Shown: positions 41,733-49,629 of the stretch, piece after piece
Layout: each line of letters begins with the position of its first letter
Position numbering within the stretch: position 1 is the stretch's first letter
Origin: Kingella denitrificans ATCC 33394
GTDB lineage: Bacteria > Pseudomonadota > Gammaproteobacteria > Burkholderiales > Neisseriaceae
Length of the DNA stretch: 64,000 nucleotides
Assembly (NCBI RefSeq): GCF_000190695.1
Contig: NZ_GL870929.1
Span: forward strand, 895,976 to 959,975
Direction of reading: 5' to 3'
Translations under genes and position numbers: made by a program
The notes under the pieces: generated by a model
The model's input: only the letters and a program-made list of their open reading frames with translations
Databases searched by the model: none
What the model was told of the DNA's origin: nothing

Positions 41733-42584
41733 ATGACGGCTCAAATCATCAATGGCAAGCAAGTTTCCGAAAAATGTATCGCCCGCGTCGCCGAACAAGT
41801 GGCACAGCGCAAAGCGGCCGGATTGCGCGTTCCCGGCCTGGCGGTGGTGCTGGTGGGCGACGACCCGGCCAGCGCGGTGTATGTCCGCAACAAGCAGGCA
41901 GCCTGCGATAAAGCGGCGCTTAAATCGTTTTCGCACATCCTGCCCGCCGCCACCGGCGAAGCCGAATTGCTGGATTTGATTGACCGTCTGAATGCCGACC
42001 CGGAAGTGGACGGCATTTTGGTGCAACTGCCGCTGCCCAAACACATCAACAGCCAATCCGTTTTGGAGCGCATCCACCCGCAAAAAGACGTGGACGGCTT
42101 CCACCCGTACAACATGGGCCGTTTGGCGCAGAAAATGCCGCTGCTGCGCCCCTGCACGCCCAAAGGCGTGATGACCTTGCTGGCGGAATACCAAATCGAC
42201 ATCCGCGGCAAAAAAGTCTGCATTGTCGGCGCATCCAATATTGTCGGCCGCCCGCAGGCTTTGGAAATGCTGCTGGCCGGCGGCACGGTAACCGTGTGCC
42301 ACAGCGCCACGCAGAATCTGGCGGCGGAAGTGGCGGCGGCGGATATTGTCGTGGCCGCCGTGGGCAAGCCCGATTTTGTGAAAGGCGCGTGGATTAAAGA
42401 AGGCGCGGTGGTGATTGACGTGGGTATCAACCGCTTGGCAGACGGCAAATTGTGCGGCGACGTGGAATTCGACGCAGCCGCCGCACGCGCTTCCGCCATC
42501 ACGCCCGTCCCCGGCGGTGTGGGCCCGATGACGATTGCCAGCCTGCTGGAAAACACATTGCAAGCCGCCCAGTTGCGCGATTGA
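41733..42584 (+). CDS. folD: Bifunctional methylene-THF dehydrogenase / methenyl-THF cyclohydrolase
   Basis: A 283-residue enzyme interconverting methylene-, methenyl- and formyl-THF with NADP. The active-site lysine is in YVRNKQAACDKAAL, and QLPLPKHINSQSVLERI and PCTPKGVMTLL follow in family order. VGASNIVGRPQALEML is the NADP site and GGVGPMTIASLLENT the C-terminal signature. TATAAT at 41685-41690 is its likely -10. The start at 41733 (MTAQIINGK) is the family start. Confidence 0.97.
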   Translation: MTAQIINGKQVSEKCIARVAEQVAQRKAAGLRVPGLAVVLVGDDPASAVYVRNKQAACDKAALKSFSHILPAATGEAELLDLIDRLNADPEVDGILVQLPLPKHINSQSVLERIHPQKDVDGFHPYNMGRLAQKMPLLRPCTPKGVMTLLAEYQIDIRGKKVCIVGASNIVGRPQALEMLLAGGTVTVCHSATQNLAAEVAAADIVVAAVGKPDFVKGAWIKEGAVVIDVGINRLADGKLCGDVEFDAAAARASAITPVPGGVGPMTIASLLENTLQAAQLRD

Positions 42585-42600
42585 GTTTGAAACGGCATGA

Positions 42601-42644
42601 AAAAGCAGCCTGCACTTTATCCATCAGAAGTGCAGGCTGCTTTT
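42601..42644 (+). terminator. DUS-pair terminator after folD
   Basis: AAAAGCAGCCTGCACTT and AAGTGCAGGCTGCTTTT form a 17-bp stem, 16 bases after the stop. Confidence 0.65.
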
Positions 42645-42675
42645 GTATCGGCCGTATAACCACAAAATCCGTGTT

Positions 42676-42781
42676 TATAGTGGATTAAAATAAAAATGAG
42701 ACAAGGCGGCGAGCCGCAAGGCGTACAAATAGTACGTCAAGGCGAACCAACGCCGTATCATTGCGATTTTAATTCACTATA
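42676..42781. repeat. Correia-like element (CREE)
   Basis: Left end TATAGTGGATTAAAAT and right end ATTTTAATTCACTATA bound about 106 bp, nearly identical to the copy at 3174-3278. It lies in the 360-base gap between folD and hemO, just upstream of the presumed hemO promoter. Confidence 0.8.
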
Positions 42782-42837
42782 TATTTATGGCATGAAATTC
42801 AAACGATTAGCCCGCCATCACGCCACGATGTATCGAA

Positions 42838-42856
42838 TTGAATGATAAACATTATT
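42838..42856 (+). promoter_or_regulatory. Fur-like box upstream of hemO
   Basis: TTGAATGATAAACATTATT matches 14 of 19 positions of the Fur consensus GATAATGATAATCATTATC. A TATAAT lies at 42865-42870, so a bound Fur would overlap the promoter. Confidence 0.6.
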
Positions 42857-42944
42857 TTTTATATTATAATGGCACGCAACAATAGCTTTTTATTGTTATT
42901 TAAGAATACTTGATTGATTTAAGAAATTTCTGAAAGGGAATAGA

Positions 42945-43520
42945 ATGAGCGAAGCCCAACCTTTTGCGGCCTATTTAAAAAGCAACAGCACCGCCACACA
43001 CGACAGCGTAGATAACTTGGTGATGTCGGTCAAACCGTTTTCAACGCCTGAAAACTACATCAAGTTCCTGCAACTGCAAGCCATTTTTCATAAAATTGTC
43101 GATTCGGTTTACAAAGACAAAGAGTTGAACCAAAAAATTAAAGATTTGGCTTCCATGGCGCGTTACGACGACGTTATCAAAGATTTGCAGGATTTGAACG
43201 CGAAAGAAGCCGAAGTGTCGCTGGAAATTCCAAAACCGCAAGGCGCAGAAGCCTTGGGCTGGCTGTATTGCGCGGAAGGCTCGAACCTGGGCGCGGCATT
43301 CTTGTTCAAAGATGCCCAAAACAACTTGGGCTTCGGTGCGGAACACGGTGCGCGCCACTTGGCACCACACATGGACGGCCGCGGCAAACACTGGCGCGGA
43401 TTCGTGGCGCAATTCAACGAGCTGCCCGTTTCCGAGGAGGAAAAGGAAGCCGCGTTGAAAGGCGCGCTAGAAGCCTTTGCTTTCTATAAAGTTTTGCTGC
43501 GCGCTATTTTTGAAATCTAA
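42945..43520 (+). CDS. hemO: Biliverdin-producing heme oxygenase (HemO type)
   Basis: A 191-residue enzyme that opens heme to release iron, carbon monoxide and biliverdin, allowing host heme to serve as an iron source. The proximal heme ligand is probably His19 in TATHDSVDNLVM. The distal helix carries the Gly-rich segment GWLYCAEGSNLGAAFLF, as in Neisseria HemO. The Fur-like box upstream suggests induction under iron limitation. No heme receptor gene is adjacent. Ribosome site AAAGGGAATAGA. Confidence 0.88.
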   Translation: MSEAQPFAAYLKSNSTATHDSVDNLVMSVKPFSTPENYIKFLQLQAIFHKIVDSVYKDKELNQKIKDLASMARYDDVIKDLQDLNAKEAEVSLEIPKPQGAEALGWLYCAEGSNLGAAFLFKDAQNNLGFGAEHGARHLAPHMDGRGKHWRGFVAQFNELPVSEEEKEAALKGALEAFAFYKVLLRAIFEI

Positions 43521-43534
43521 GCATTTCGGCAACG

Positions 43535-43580
43535 AAAAAGCAGCCTGCACTCGGTTAATGGAAGTGCAGGCTGCTTTTTT
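43535..43580. terminator. Bidirectional DUS-pair terminator, hemO/htpX
   Basis: AAAAAGCAGCCTGCACT and AGTGCAGGCTGCTTTTT lie between two convergent genes, with T-runs on both sides. Confidence 0.75.
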
Positions 43581-43589
43581 ATTTCGGCA

Positions 43590-44429
43590 TCACATCATTT
43601 GCAGTCGGGCAATACGGTTGTCCAGACTGGGGTGCGTGCTCAACAAAGAATCCTTGGATTCGCTGGCAATGCCCATGGCCGTCATATTTTGCGGCAAACG
43701 GCTTTCGCCGCCTTTAAGCCGTTGCAAAGCGGCAATCATTTTGGCCGGGCCGACCAGTTTTGCCGCCCCCGCATCCGCACGGTATTCGCGCTGGCGGCTG
43801 AACCACATCACGATAATGCTGGCCAGGAAACCGAACAATACTTGCAGCACCATCGATACGACAAAATAAATGCCCTGATTATTCTCGCCATCACGGCTTT
43901 GCGCCACCGCGCTGGCAATAATCCGCGCAAAAAACACCACAAACGTATTCACAATACCTTGAATCAGCGTCAAAGTCACCATGTCGCCATTGCCGATGTG
44001 CGCCATTTCGTGTGCCAACACGGCTTCCACTTCATCGCGCGTCATGTTGTTCAGCAATCCGGTCGATACGGCGACCAGCGAGCTGTTTTTGGTGGCACCG
44101 GTGGCAAACGCATTAGGCTCGGGCGAATGGTACACCGCCACTTCTGGCATTTGGATATTCCATTGGCGCGCTTGGTTTTCCACCGTTTTCAGCAGCCATG
44201 CTTCCACTTCGGTTCTCGGCGAAGTAATCACTTCCGCGCCCACAGATGCTTTGGCCATGCTCTTGGAAAGCAGTAGCGAAATAATCGAACCGGTGAATCC
44301 GACCACGGCGGCATACGCCAAAACGCTGCCGGTATCGTGCGCACGGTTCAGCCCGGTAATGTGCAGGATAATATTGATCACGACCAGCACGGCAATATTG
44401 GTCGCCAAGAAAAGGAAAATGCGCTTCAT
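43590..44429 (-). CDS. htpX: Membrane zinc protease HtpX
   Basis: A 279-residue M48 metalloprotease of the inner membrane that degrades misfolded membrane proteins together with FtsH. Two N-terminal helices (FLFLATNIAVLVVINIIL, YAAVVGFTGSIISLLL) are followed by the zinc motif AVLAHEMAHIGNGD. Two further helices flank FARIIASAVAQ, with the third zinc-ligand region REYRADAGAAKL. The start at 44429 (MKRIFLF) is the family start. The Cpx-like MisRS system encoded 4 kb away could control it (inference). Confidence 0.95.
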   Translation of the reverse strand: MKRIFLFLATNIAVLVVINIILHITGLNRAHDTGSVLAYAAVVGFTGSIISLLLSKSMAKASVGAEVITSPRTEVEAWLLKTVENQARQWNIQMPEVAVYHSPEPNAFATGATKNSSLVAVSTGLLNNMTRDEVEAVLAHEMAHIGNGDMVTLTLIQGIVNTFVVFFARIIASAVAQSRDGENNQGIYFVVSMVLQVLFGFLASIIVMWFSRQREYRADAGAAKLVGPAKMIAALQRLKGGESRLPQNMTAMGIASESKDSLLSTHPSLDNRIARLQMM

Positions 44430-44621
44430 GTGTGCCCCACTGTTTGGTTTATTAGAATAAAATTTTGAAGGCTGGATTATCGCAAAATTCACGGTAAAGA
44501 ACAGCCAAACAAGCGTAAAACGTTGCAAAAGGCGGTGTCAAATCCGAAATTCTGTGCTTATAATCGCCGTTCAAGGGTGCGCTTCGGGCATCGTTTTTGA
44601 AACGGAAATTTAATTGGAAAG

Positions 44622-44876
44622 ATGATGAAAATGAACAAATTGATTGTACCGGCTGCTGTGGCCGCTGTTGTGCTTTCTGCCTGCGCGCACACGAAACCCG
44701 CCCCTGATAACGCGCCGCAAATCGGCACGGCGAATCCCGCTTCCGCCTTCTGCGAGCAACAAGGCGGCAAATCCGAAATCCGCAAAAACGAAGACGGCAG
44801 CGAATACGGCGTATGCCATCTGCCCGATGGCAGCGTGGTGGAAGAATGGGAATATTTCCGCACGAATAATCAATAA
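44622..44876 (+). CDS. DUF333 small lipoprotein
   Basis: An 84-residue lipoprotein with lipobox AAVVLSAC. The mature part carries the DUF333 signature NPASAFCEQQGGKSEIRKNE then GVCHLPDGSVVEEWEYFR, with two conserved cysteines likely to pair. Family members are sometimes labelled putative hemolysins without direct proof. Ribosome site is GGAAAGATG-like. It is divergent from htpX and convergent with acnB. Confidence 0.85.
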   Translation: MMKMNKLIVPAAVAAVVLSACAHTKPAPDNAPQIGTANPASAFCEQQGGKSEIRKNEDGSEYGVCHLPDGSVVEEWEYFRTNNQ

Positions 44877-44884
44877 TTTATCTA

Positions 44885-44930
44885 AAAAATCAGCCTGCAC
44901 TCCAAAATTCAAAGTGCAGGCTGCTTTTTT
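44885..44930. terminator. Bidirectional DUS-pair terminator before acnB end
   Basis: AAAAAATCAGCCTGCACT (one base off the DUS) pairs with AGTGCAGGCTGCTTTTTT between convergent genes. Confidence 0.7.
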
Positions 44931-44942
44931 CATTCAAACGCG

Positions 44943-47528
44943 TTACACGTTCACTTTTTCCGCCACTTCATTGTATTCGGCAATTTCGTTGAAATTCATG
45001 TAGCGGTAAATCTGGTCGCCGTTTTCATTGATAATGCCGATGTTGGCGCGGTATTCCTCAACCGTCGGGATTTTGCCGAGTTTGGAGCAAATCGCCGCCA
45101 ACTCTGCCGAGCCAAGGAACACGTTGGTGTTTTTGCCCAATCGGTTCGGGAAGTTGCGAGTGGAAGTGGACATCACCGTTGCGCCTTCGTGCACTTGCGC
45201 CTGGTTGCCCATGCACAGCGAGCAGCCTGGCATTTCCATGCGCGCGCCGGCACGGCCGAGTACGCCGTAGTGGCCTTCGTCCGAAAGCTGGTGCGCGTCC
45301 ATTTTGGTGGGCGGTGCCACCCACAGGCGCACGGGGATGTCGCTCTTGCCTTCCAGCAGCTTGGAGGCGGCGCGGAAGTGGCCGATGTTGGTCATGCACG
45401 AGCCGATGAACACTTCGTCAATCTTCGTGCCGGATTTTTCGGACATGAAGCATACGTCGTCCGGGTCGTTCGGGCAGGCGATAATCGGCTCTTTAATATC
45501 GTCCATGTTGATTTCAATCACGGCGGCGTATTCGGCATCTTTATCCGCTTCGAGCAGCTCCGGATTCGCCAGCCATTTTTCCATGGCTTTGATGCGGCGT
45601 TCCAGCGTGCGCGCGTCTTGATAGCCGTCGGCAATCATGTTTTTCATCAATACGATGTTGGATTTCATGTATTCGATAATCGGCTCTTTGTTGAGCTTCA
45701 CGGTGCAGCCTGCAGCGGAACGTTCGGCGGATGCGTCGGTCAATTCAAAGGCTTGTTCCACTTTCAAATCGGGCAGGCCTTCGATTTCCAGAATGCGGCC
45801 GGAGAAAATGTTTTTCTTGCCGGCTTTGGCCACGGTGAGCAAACCTTGTTTAATCGCGTAAAGCGGAATGGCGTTCACCAAATCGCGCAGGGTTACGCCC
45901 GGTTGCAGGCTGCCTGAAAAGCGCACCAGTACGGATTCGGGCATATCCAGCGGCATCACGCCCGTTGCCGCGGCAAAGGCCACCAAACCGGAACCCGCGG
46001 GGAAGGAAATACCGATGGGGAAACGGGTGTGGCTGTCGCCGCCGGTGCCGACAGTATCGGGCAGCAGCAGGCGGTTAAGCCACGAGTGAATCACGCCGTC
46101 GCCCGGACGAAGCGACACGCCGCCACGCGTGGAAATGAATTCGGGCAGCGTTTTGTGGGTTTTCACGTCCACCGGTTTCGGATAGGCGGCGGTGTGGCAG
46201 AACGACTGCATCACCAAATCGGCAGAGAAGCCCAAGCAGGCAAGGTCTTTCAATTCGTCGCGCGTCATCGGGCCGGTGGTGTCTTGCGAGCCGACGGTCG
46301 TCATACGCGGTTCGCAGTAAGTGCCCGGTCGCACGCCTTTGCCTTCGGGCAGACCGCAGGCACGGCCGACCATTTTTTGCGCCAATGTGTAGCCCGCATT
46401 GCTTTCAGCAGGGGCTTGCGGCAGTCTGAACACGGTGGAAGCAGGCAGCTTCAAGGCTTCGCGTGCTTTGGCAGTCAGGCCGCGTCCGATAATCAGGTTA
46501 ATGCGGCCACCAGCCTGCACTTCGTCCAACAGCACTTGCGATTTCAATTCAAATTGGGCAACGGTTTCGCCGTTTTTCACGATTTTGCCTTCATAAGGCA
46601 GGATGTCCACCACATCGCCCATTTTCAGCGCGGAAACATCGACTTCAATCGGCAGCGCGCCGCTGTCTTCCTGTGTATTGAAGAAAATCGGTGCGATTTT
46701 GCCGCCCAGGCACACGCCGCCGAAACGTTTGTTCGGGATAAACGGGATGTCTTCGCCGGTATGCCAAATCACGGAGTTGGTGGCGGATTTGCGCGAAGAA
46801 CCTGTGCCGACCACGTCGCCCACATACGCCACGGGATGACCTTTGGCTTTCAATTCGTTCAGCAGTTTAATCGGGCCGATTTCGCCGGGTTTGTCGGGGG
46901 TAATGCCTTCGCGCGGGTTTTTCAGCATGGCCAGCGCGTGCAGCGGAATATCGGGGCGCGTCCACGCATCAGGCGCGGGCGACAAATCGTCCGTATTGGT
47001 TTCGCCGTCCACTTTGAACACGGTAACGGTAATTTTTTCGGGCACTTTGGGGCGCGAAGTGAACCATTCCGCATCCGCCCAAGATTTCAGCACGGCTTGG
47101 GCGTGTACGTTGCCTTTTTCGGCTTTTTCCTGCACGTCGTGGAAGGAATCGAACATCAGAAGCGTGTGTTTCAGGCCGTTTGCCGCAATCGGCGCCAGTT
47201 TTTCGTTGTCCAAAAGCTCAATCAGCGGATGGATGTTGTAGCCGCCCAGCATGGTGCCGAGCAGTTCCACCGCTTTTTCGGGCGACACCAGCGGACTTTG
47301 CACGCTGCCTTCGGCCACGGCGGCCAGGAAAGAGGCTTTCACTTTCGCCGCATCGTCCACACCCGCAGGCACGCGGTGGGTCAGCAAATCCAGCAGAAAC
47401 TCGCCCTCGCCGGCAGGCGGATTTTTCAGCAGCTCGGCCAAATCGGCGGTTTGCTGCGCAGTCAAAGGCAGGGCGGGAATGCCCAAGGCTTCGCGCTCGG
47501 CGGCGGCTTTACGGTAGGCTTCTAACAT
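44943..47528 (-). CDS. acnB: Bifunctional aconitate hydratase 2 / 2-methylisocitrate dehydratase
   Basis: An 861-residue [4Fe-4S] enzyme of the TCA cycle that isomerises citrate to isocitrate. The AcnB order is seen: N-terminal HEAT-like domain (MLEAYRKAAAEREALGIP), swivel domain (GPIKLLNELKAKGHPVAYVG), then the catalytic core with GRACGLPEGKGVRPG, SFCHTAAYPKP, VGTGGDSHTRFP and the cluster cysteines in GCSLCMGNQAQV. It depends on the Fe-S assembly genes encoded elsewhere in the window. Apo-AcnB binds mRNA in E. coli. Confidence 0.98.
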   Translation of the reverse strand: MLEAYRKAAAEREALGIPALPLTAQQTADLAELLKNPPAGEGEFLLDLLTHRVPAGVDDAAKVKASFLAAVAEGSVQSPLVSPEKAVELLGTMLGGYNIHPLIELLDNEKLAPIAANGLKHTLLMFDSFHDVQEKAEKGNVHAQAVLKSWADAEWFTSRPKVPEKITVTVFKVDGETNTDDLSPAPDAWTRPDIPLHALAMLKNPREGITPDKPGEIGPIKLLNELKAKGHPVAYVGDVVGTGSSRKSATNSVIWHTGEDIPFIPNKRFGGVCLGGKIAPIFFNTQEDSGALPIEVDVSALKMGDVVDILPYEGKIVKNGETVAQFELKSQVLLDEVQAGGRINLIIGRGLTAKAREALKLPASTVFRLPQAPAESNAGYTLAQKMVGRACGLPEGKGVRPGTYCEPRMTTVGSQDTTGPMTRDELKDLACLGFSADLVMQSFCHTAAYPKPVDVKTHKTLPEFISTRGGVSLRPGDGVIHSWLNRLLLPDTVGTGGDSHTRFPIGISFPAGSGLVAFAAATGVMPLDMPESVLVRFSGSLQPGVTLRDLVNAIPLYAIKQGLLTVAKAGKKNIFSGRILEIEGLPDLKVEQAFELTDASAERSAAGCTVKLNKEPIIEYMKSNIVLMKNMIADGYQDARTLERRIKAMEKWLANPELLEADKDAEYAAVIEINMDDIKEPIIACPNDPDDVCFMSEKSGTKIDEVFIGSCMTNIGHFRAASKLLEGKSDIPVRLWVAPPTKMDAHQLSDEGHYGVLGRAGARMEMPGCSLCMGNQAQVHEGATVMSTSTRNFPNRLGKNTNVFLGSAELAAICSKLGKIPTVEEYRANIGIINENGDQIYRYMNFNEIAEYNEVAEKVNV

Positions 47529-47646
47529 TTCTTGGTTCCTTTATGTTTGAGGGTGGATTTTCTTCTTGTGTTGGCGTTGTCCGACGTTGTTTTTGGGTCG
47601 GCAACGGTGAAATCATAATCGAATTTAACGTTTGGCGGTAAATTTT

Positions 47647-48384
47647 TTACACTGCAAAAGCAGCCTGCACGTGAATCGTGTCGGCGGCGATAGGGGTTGC
47701 CAATGGCAAATCGTTGTATTGATTCAATAACCGCACAAATTCCTCCAACGGGAGCAGTTCCGAACCGAAACGCTGCATATGCGCGGTATCTTGTTGGCAA
47801 TCAATCAGTTGTATGCCGCATTGCGCGAAATACGGCACGGCGCGGGCAAAGGCGATTTTGGATGCGTTGTTTTGGCGGCTGAACATGGATTCGCCATAAA
47901 ACACCTGCCCAAGTTGCACGCCGTAAAAGCCGCCGGCCAGTTGAAAGCAGCCTGCACGGTCGGGATACCAGCATTCGACCGAATGGGCTTTACCCTGCCG
48001 GTGCAGCTGCGTGTAGGCGGCGATGAAATCCTCGCCAATCCACGTGCCGCCCTGCCCTTTCCTCGGCGCGGCGGCGCAATGGGCGATGACGTCTTCAAAC
48101 GCATGATTCACGGTAACGCGGTAGGCGCGGTGGCGCAAAATTTTCTGCAAACTGCGGCCGATGTGCATTTTGTGCGGGAAAATCACGGCGCGCGGGTGCT
48201 GCGTGAACCAGTAAAAATCATGTTCGTGCTTCATCCACGGGAAAATGCCCTGCCGATAAGCAGCCTGCACCAGCTCTGCGTTCAAAACGCTGCTGACGGC
48301 GACACAGCCGTCACCGCGCAGGTTTTGGGACGGAATGCACGGGAATTCGGGATGTTCCGCGTCGATATAAAAAATGGGGTTCAT
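47647..48384 (-). CDS. aat: Leucyl/phenylalanyl-tRNA--protein transferase
   Basis: A 245-residue enzyme attaching Leu or Phe to N-terminal Arg or Lys of proteins, marking them for ClpAP. It begins MNPIFYIDAEHPEFPCI, unlike the usual FPxP start but with YRQGIFPWM, WFTQHPRAVIFP, GTWIGEDFIAAYTQLH, AHSVECWYP and YGESMFSR in family order. The C-terminal residues (IHVQAAFAV) are encoded by a DUS. The start at 48384 avoids a long unsupported N-terminus. The DUS also lies within the gene near 47947. Confidence 0.95.
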   Translation of the reverse strand: MNPIFYIDAEHPEFPCIPSQNLRGDGCVAVSSVLNAELVQAAYRQGIFPWMKHEHDFYWFTQHPRAVIFPHKMHIGRSLQKILRHRAYRVTVNHAFEDVIAHCAAAPRKGQGGTWIGEDFIAAYTQLHRQGKAHSVECWYPDRAGCFQLAGGFYGVQLGQVFYGESMFSRQNNASKIAFARAVPYFAQCGIQLIDCQQDTAHMQRFGSELLPLEEFVRLLNQYNDLPLATPIAADTIHVQAAFAV

Positions 48385-48446
48385 GGTTCTGGGTTTTCGG
48401 CCAATGTATTGTTCAATGCGGCAATAGCGGCAATATATGTCTAAAC

Positions 48447-48507
48447 AAAGTGCAGGCTGCTTTTCACGGGGAAGCCTTCCTTCCGCAAAAAGCAGCCTGC
48501 ACTTTTT
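48447..48507. terminator. DUS-pair terminator between aat and fbp
   Basis: AAAGTGCAGGCTGCTTTT and AAAAAGCAGCCTGCACTTT. It lies directly after the fbp stop on the minus strand and overlaps its last bases. Confidence 0.7.
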
Positions 48508-49480
48508 ATTCTGCGTGATACTGCCGCACCAATTCCACTTCTTCCGCGCTGCCCAGCACCACCGCCACACGTTGGTGCAGGCCTGTCGGCCGGATGTCCA
48601 ACATATTTTCACGCGCATTGGTGATTTTGCCGCCCACCTGTTCCACCACCAGCCCCAAAGGATTGGCTTCGTACATCAGCCGCAGCTTGCCTGCTTTGGA
48701 CGGGTCGCGGTTATCTTTGGGATACAGGAACACGCCGCCGCGCGTCAGGATGCGGTGCACTTCCGCCACCATGCTCGCCACCCAGCGCATATTGTAGTTT
48801 TTGCCGCGCACGCCGTCTTTGCCCGCCAGAAGCTCGCCGATATACCGCTGCACCGGCGCTTCCCAATGGCGTTGGTTGGACATATTGATGGCAAATTCCG
48901 CCGTTTGCGCGGGAATGCTCATGGATGATTGGGTTTCCACCCATTCGTTGTCATGGTTCAGCGTGAACACGTTCACACCGTGCTTGAACGTGAGCACCAG
49001 CAGCGTCTGCACGCCGTACAGCACATAGCCCGCCGCCACCTGCTCGCTGCCTTTTTGCAGGAAACTTTCCGCGTGCAGGCTGCCTTGCGGCTTTTTCAGC
49101 ACCGAAAAAATCGTGCCGATGGAAATGTTCACGTCAATATTGGACGAGCCGTCCAGCGGGTCGAACAGCACCAAATAGCCGCCCGATTCAGCCGCCGCCA
49201 CAAAATCGTCTTCCTCCTCGCTCGCCAAACCCGCCACATTCGGGTTTTTGCGCAATGTGTCCATCAGGATTTGGTTGGCAATCACGTCCAATTTCTTCTG
49301 CGCCTCGCCCTGAATATTGCCCGTGCCCGCCTCGCCCAGCACGCCCGAAAGCGCGCCCAGCCGCACATTACGGCTGATTTCGACACACGCCGCCACGATG
49401 CTCTCCACCGTGCTGGTCAATTCGGGCGCAATCCCGTGCTGTTGGCTGTGCTGCTGCAAATATTGCGAAAATGTCGGCAT
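48506..49480 (-). CDS. fbp: Class 1 fructose-1,6-bisphosphatase
   Basis: A 324-residue gluconeogenic enzyme that removes the 1-phosphate of fructose-1,6-bisphosphate. The metal site FDPLDGSSNIDVN is intact, preceded by ASEEEDDF. The phosphate-binding YNMRWVASMVAEVHRIL and GGVFLYPKDNRDPSKAGKLR with LRLMYEANPLG follow. Consistent with growth on non-sugar carbon such as lactate or amino acids. A strong -10 is not evident upstream. Confidence 0.97.
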   Translation of the reverse strand: MPTFSQYLQQHSQQHGIAPELTSTVESIVAACVEISRNVRLGALSGVLGEAGTGNIQGEAQKKLDVIANQILMDTLRKNPNVAGLASEEEDDFVAAAESGGYLVLFDPLDGSSNIDVNISIGTIFSVLKKPQGSLHAESFLQKGSEQVAAGYVLYGVQTLLVLTFKHGVNVFTLNHDNEWVETQSSMSIPAQTAEFAINMSNQRHWEAPVQRYIGELLAGKDGVRGKNYNMRWVASMVAEVHRILTRGGVFLYPKDNRDPSKAGKLRLMYEANPLGLVVEQVGGKITNARENMLDIRPTGLHQRVAVVLGSAEEVELVRQYHAE

Positions 49481-49564
49481 TTATTGTCTCCCTGTGTTTT
49501 TTATAGCGGAACATATTAGTTGGATAGTTCGCGGCTTCACGGCATGATGCCGCCACGTCCGCAC

Positions 49565-49616
49565 AAAAAGCAGCCTGCACCCGTTTGCCCTGCAAATCAA
49601 TGTGCAGGCTGCTTTT
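49565..49616. terminator. DUS-pair hairpin after ettA
   Basis: AAAAAGCAGCCTGCAC and GTGCAGGCTGCTTTT lie 13 bases past the ettA stop (minus strand). Confidence 0.6.
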
Positions 49617-49629
49617 CAATCATGAAAAA

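Noticed and set aside
46029..47525. 498-codon open frame antisense to acnB
   Set aside because: It mirrors the conserved acnB coding strand and has no recognisable domain.
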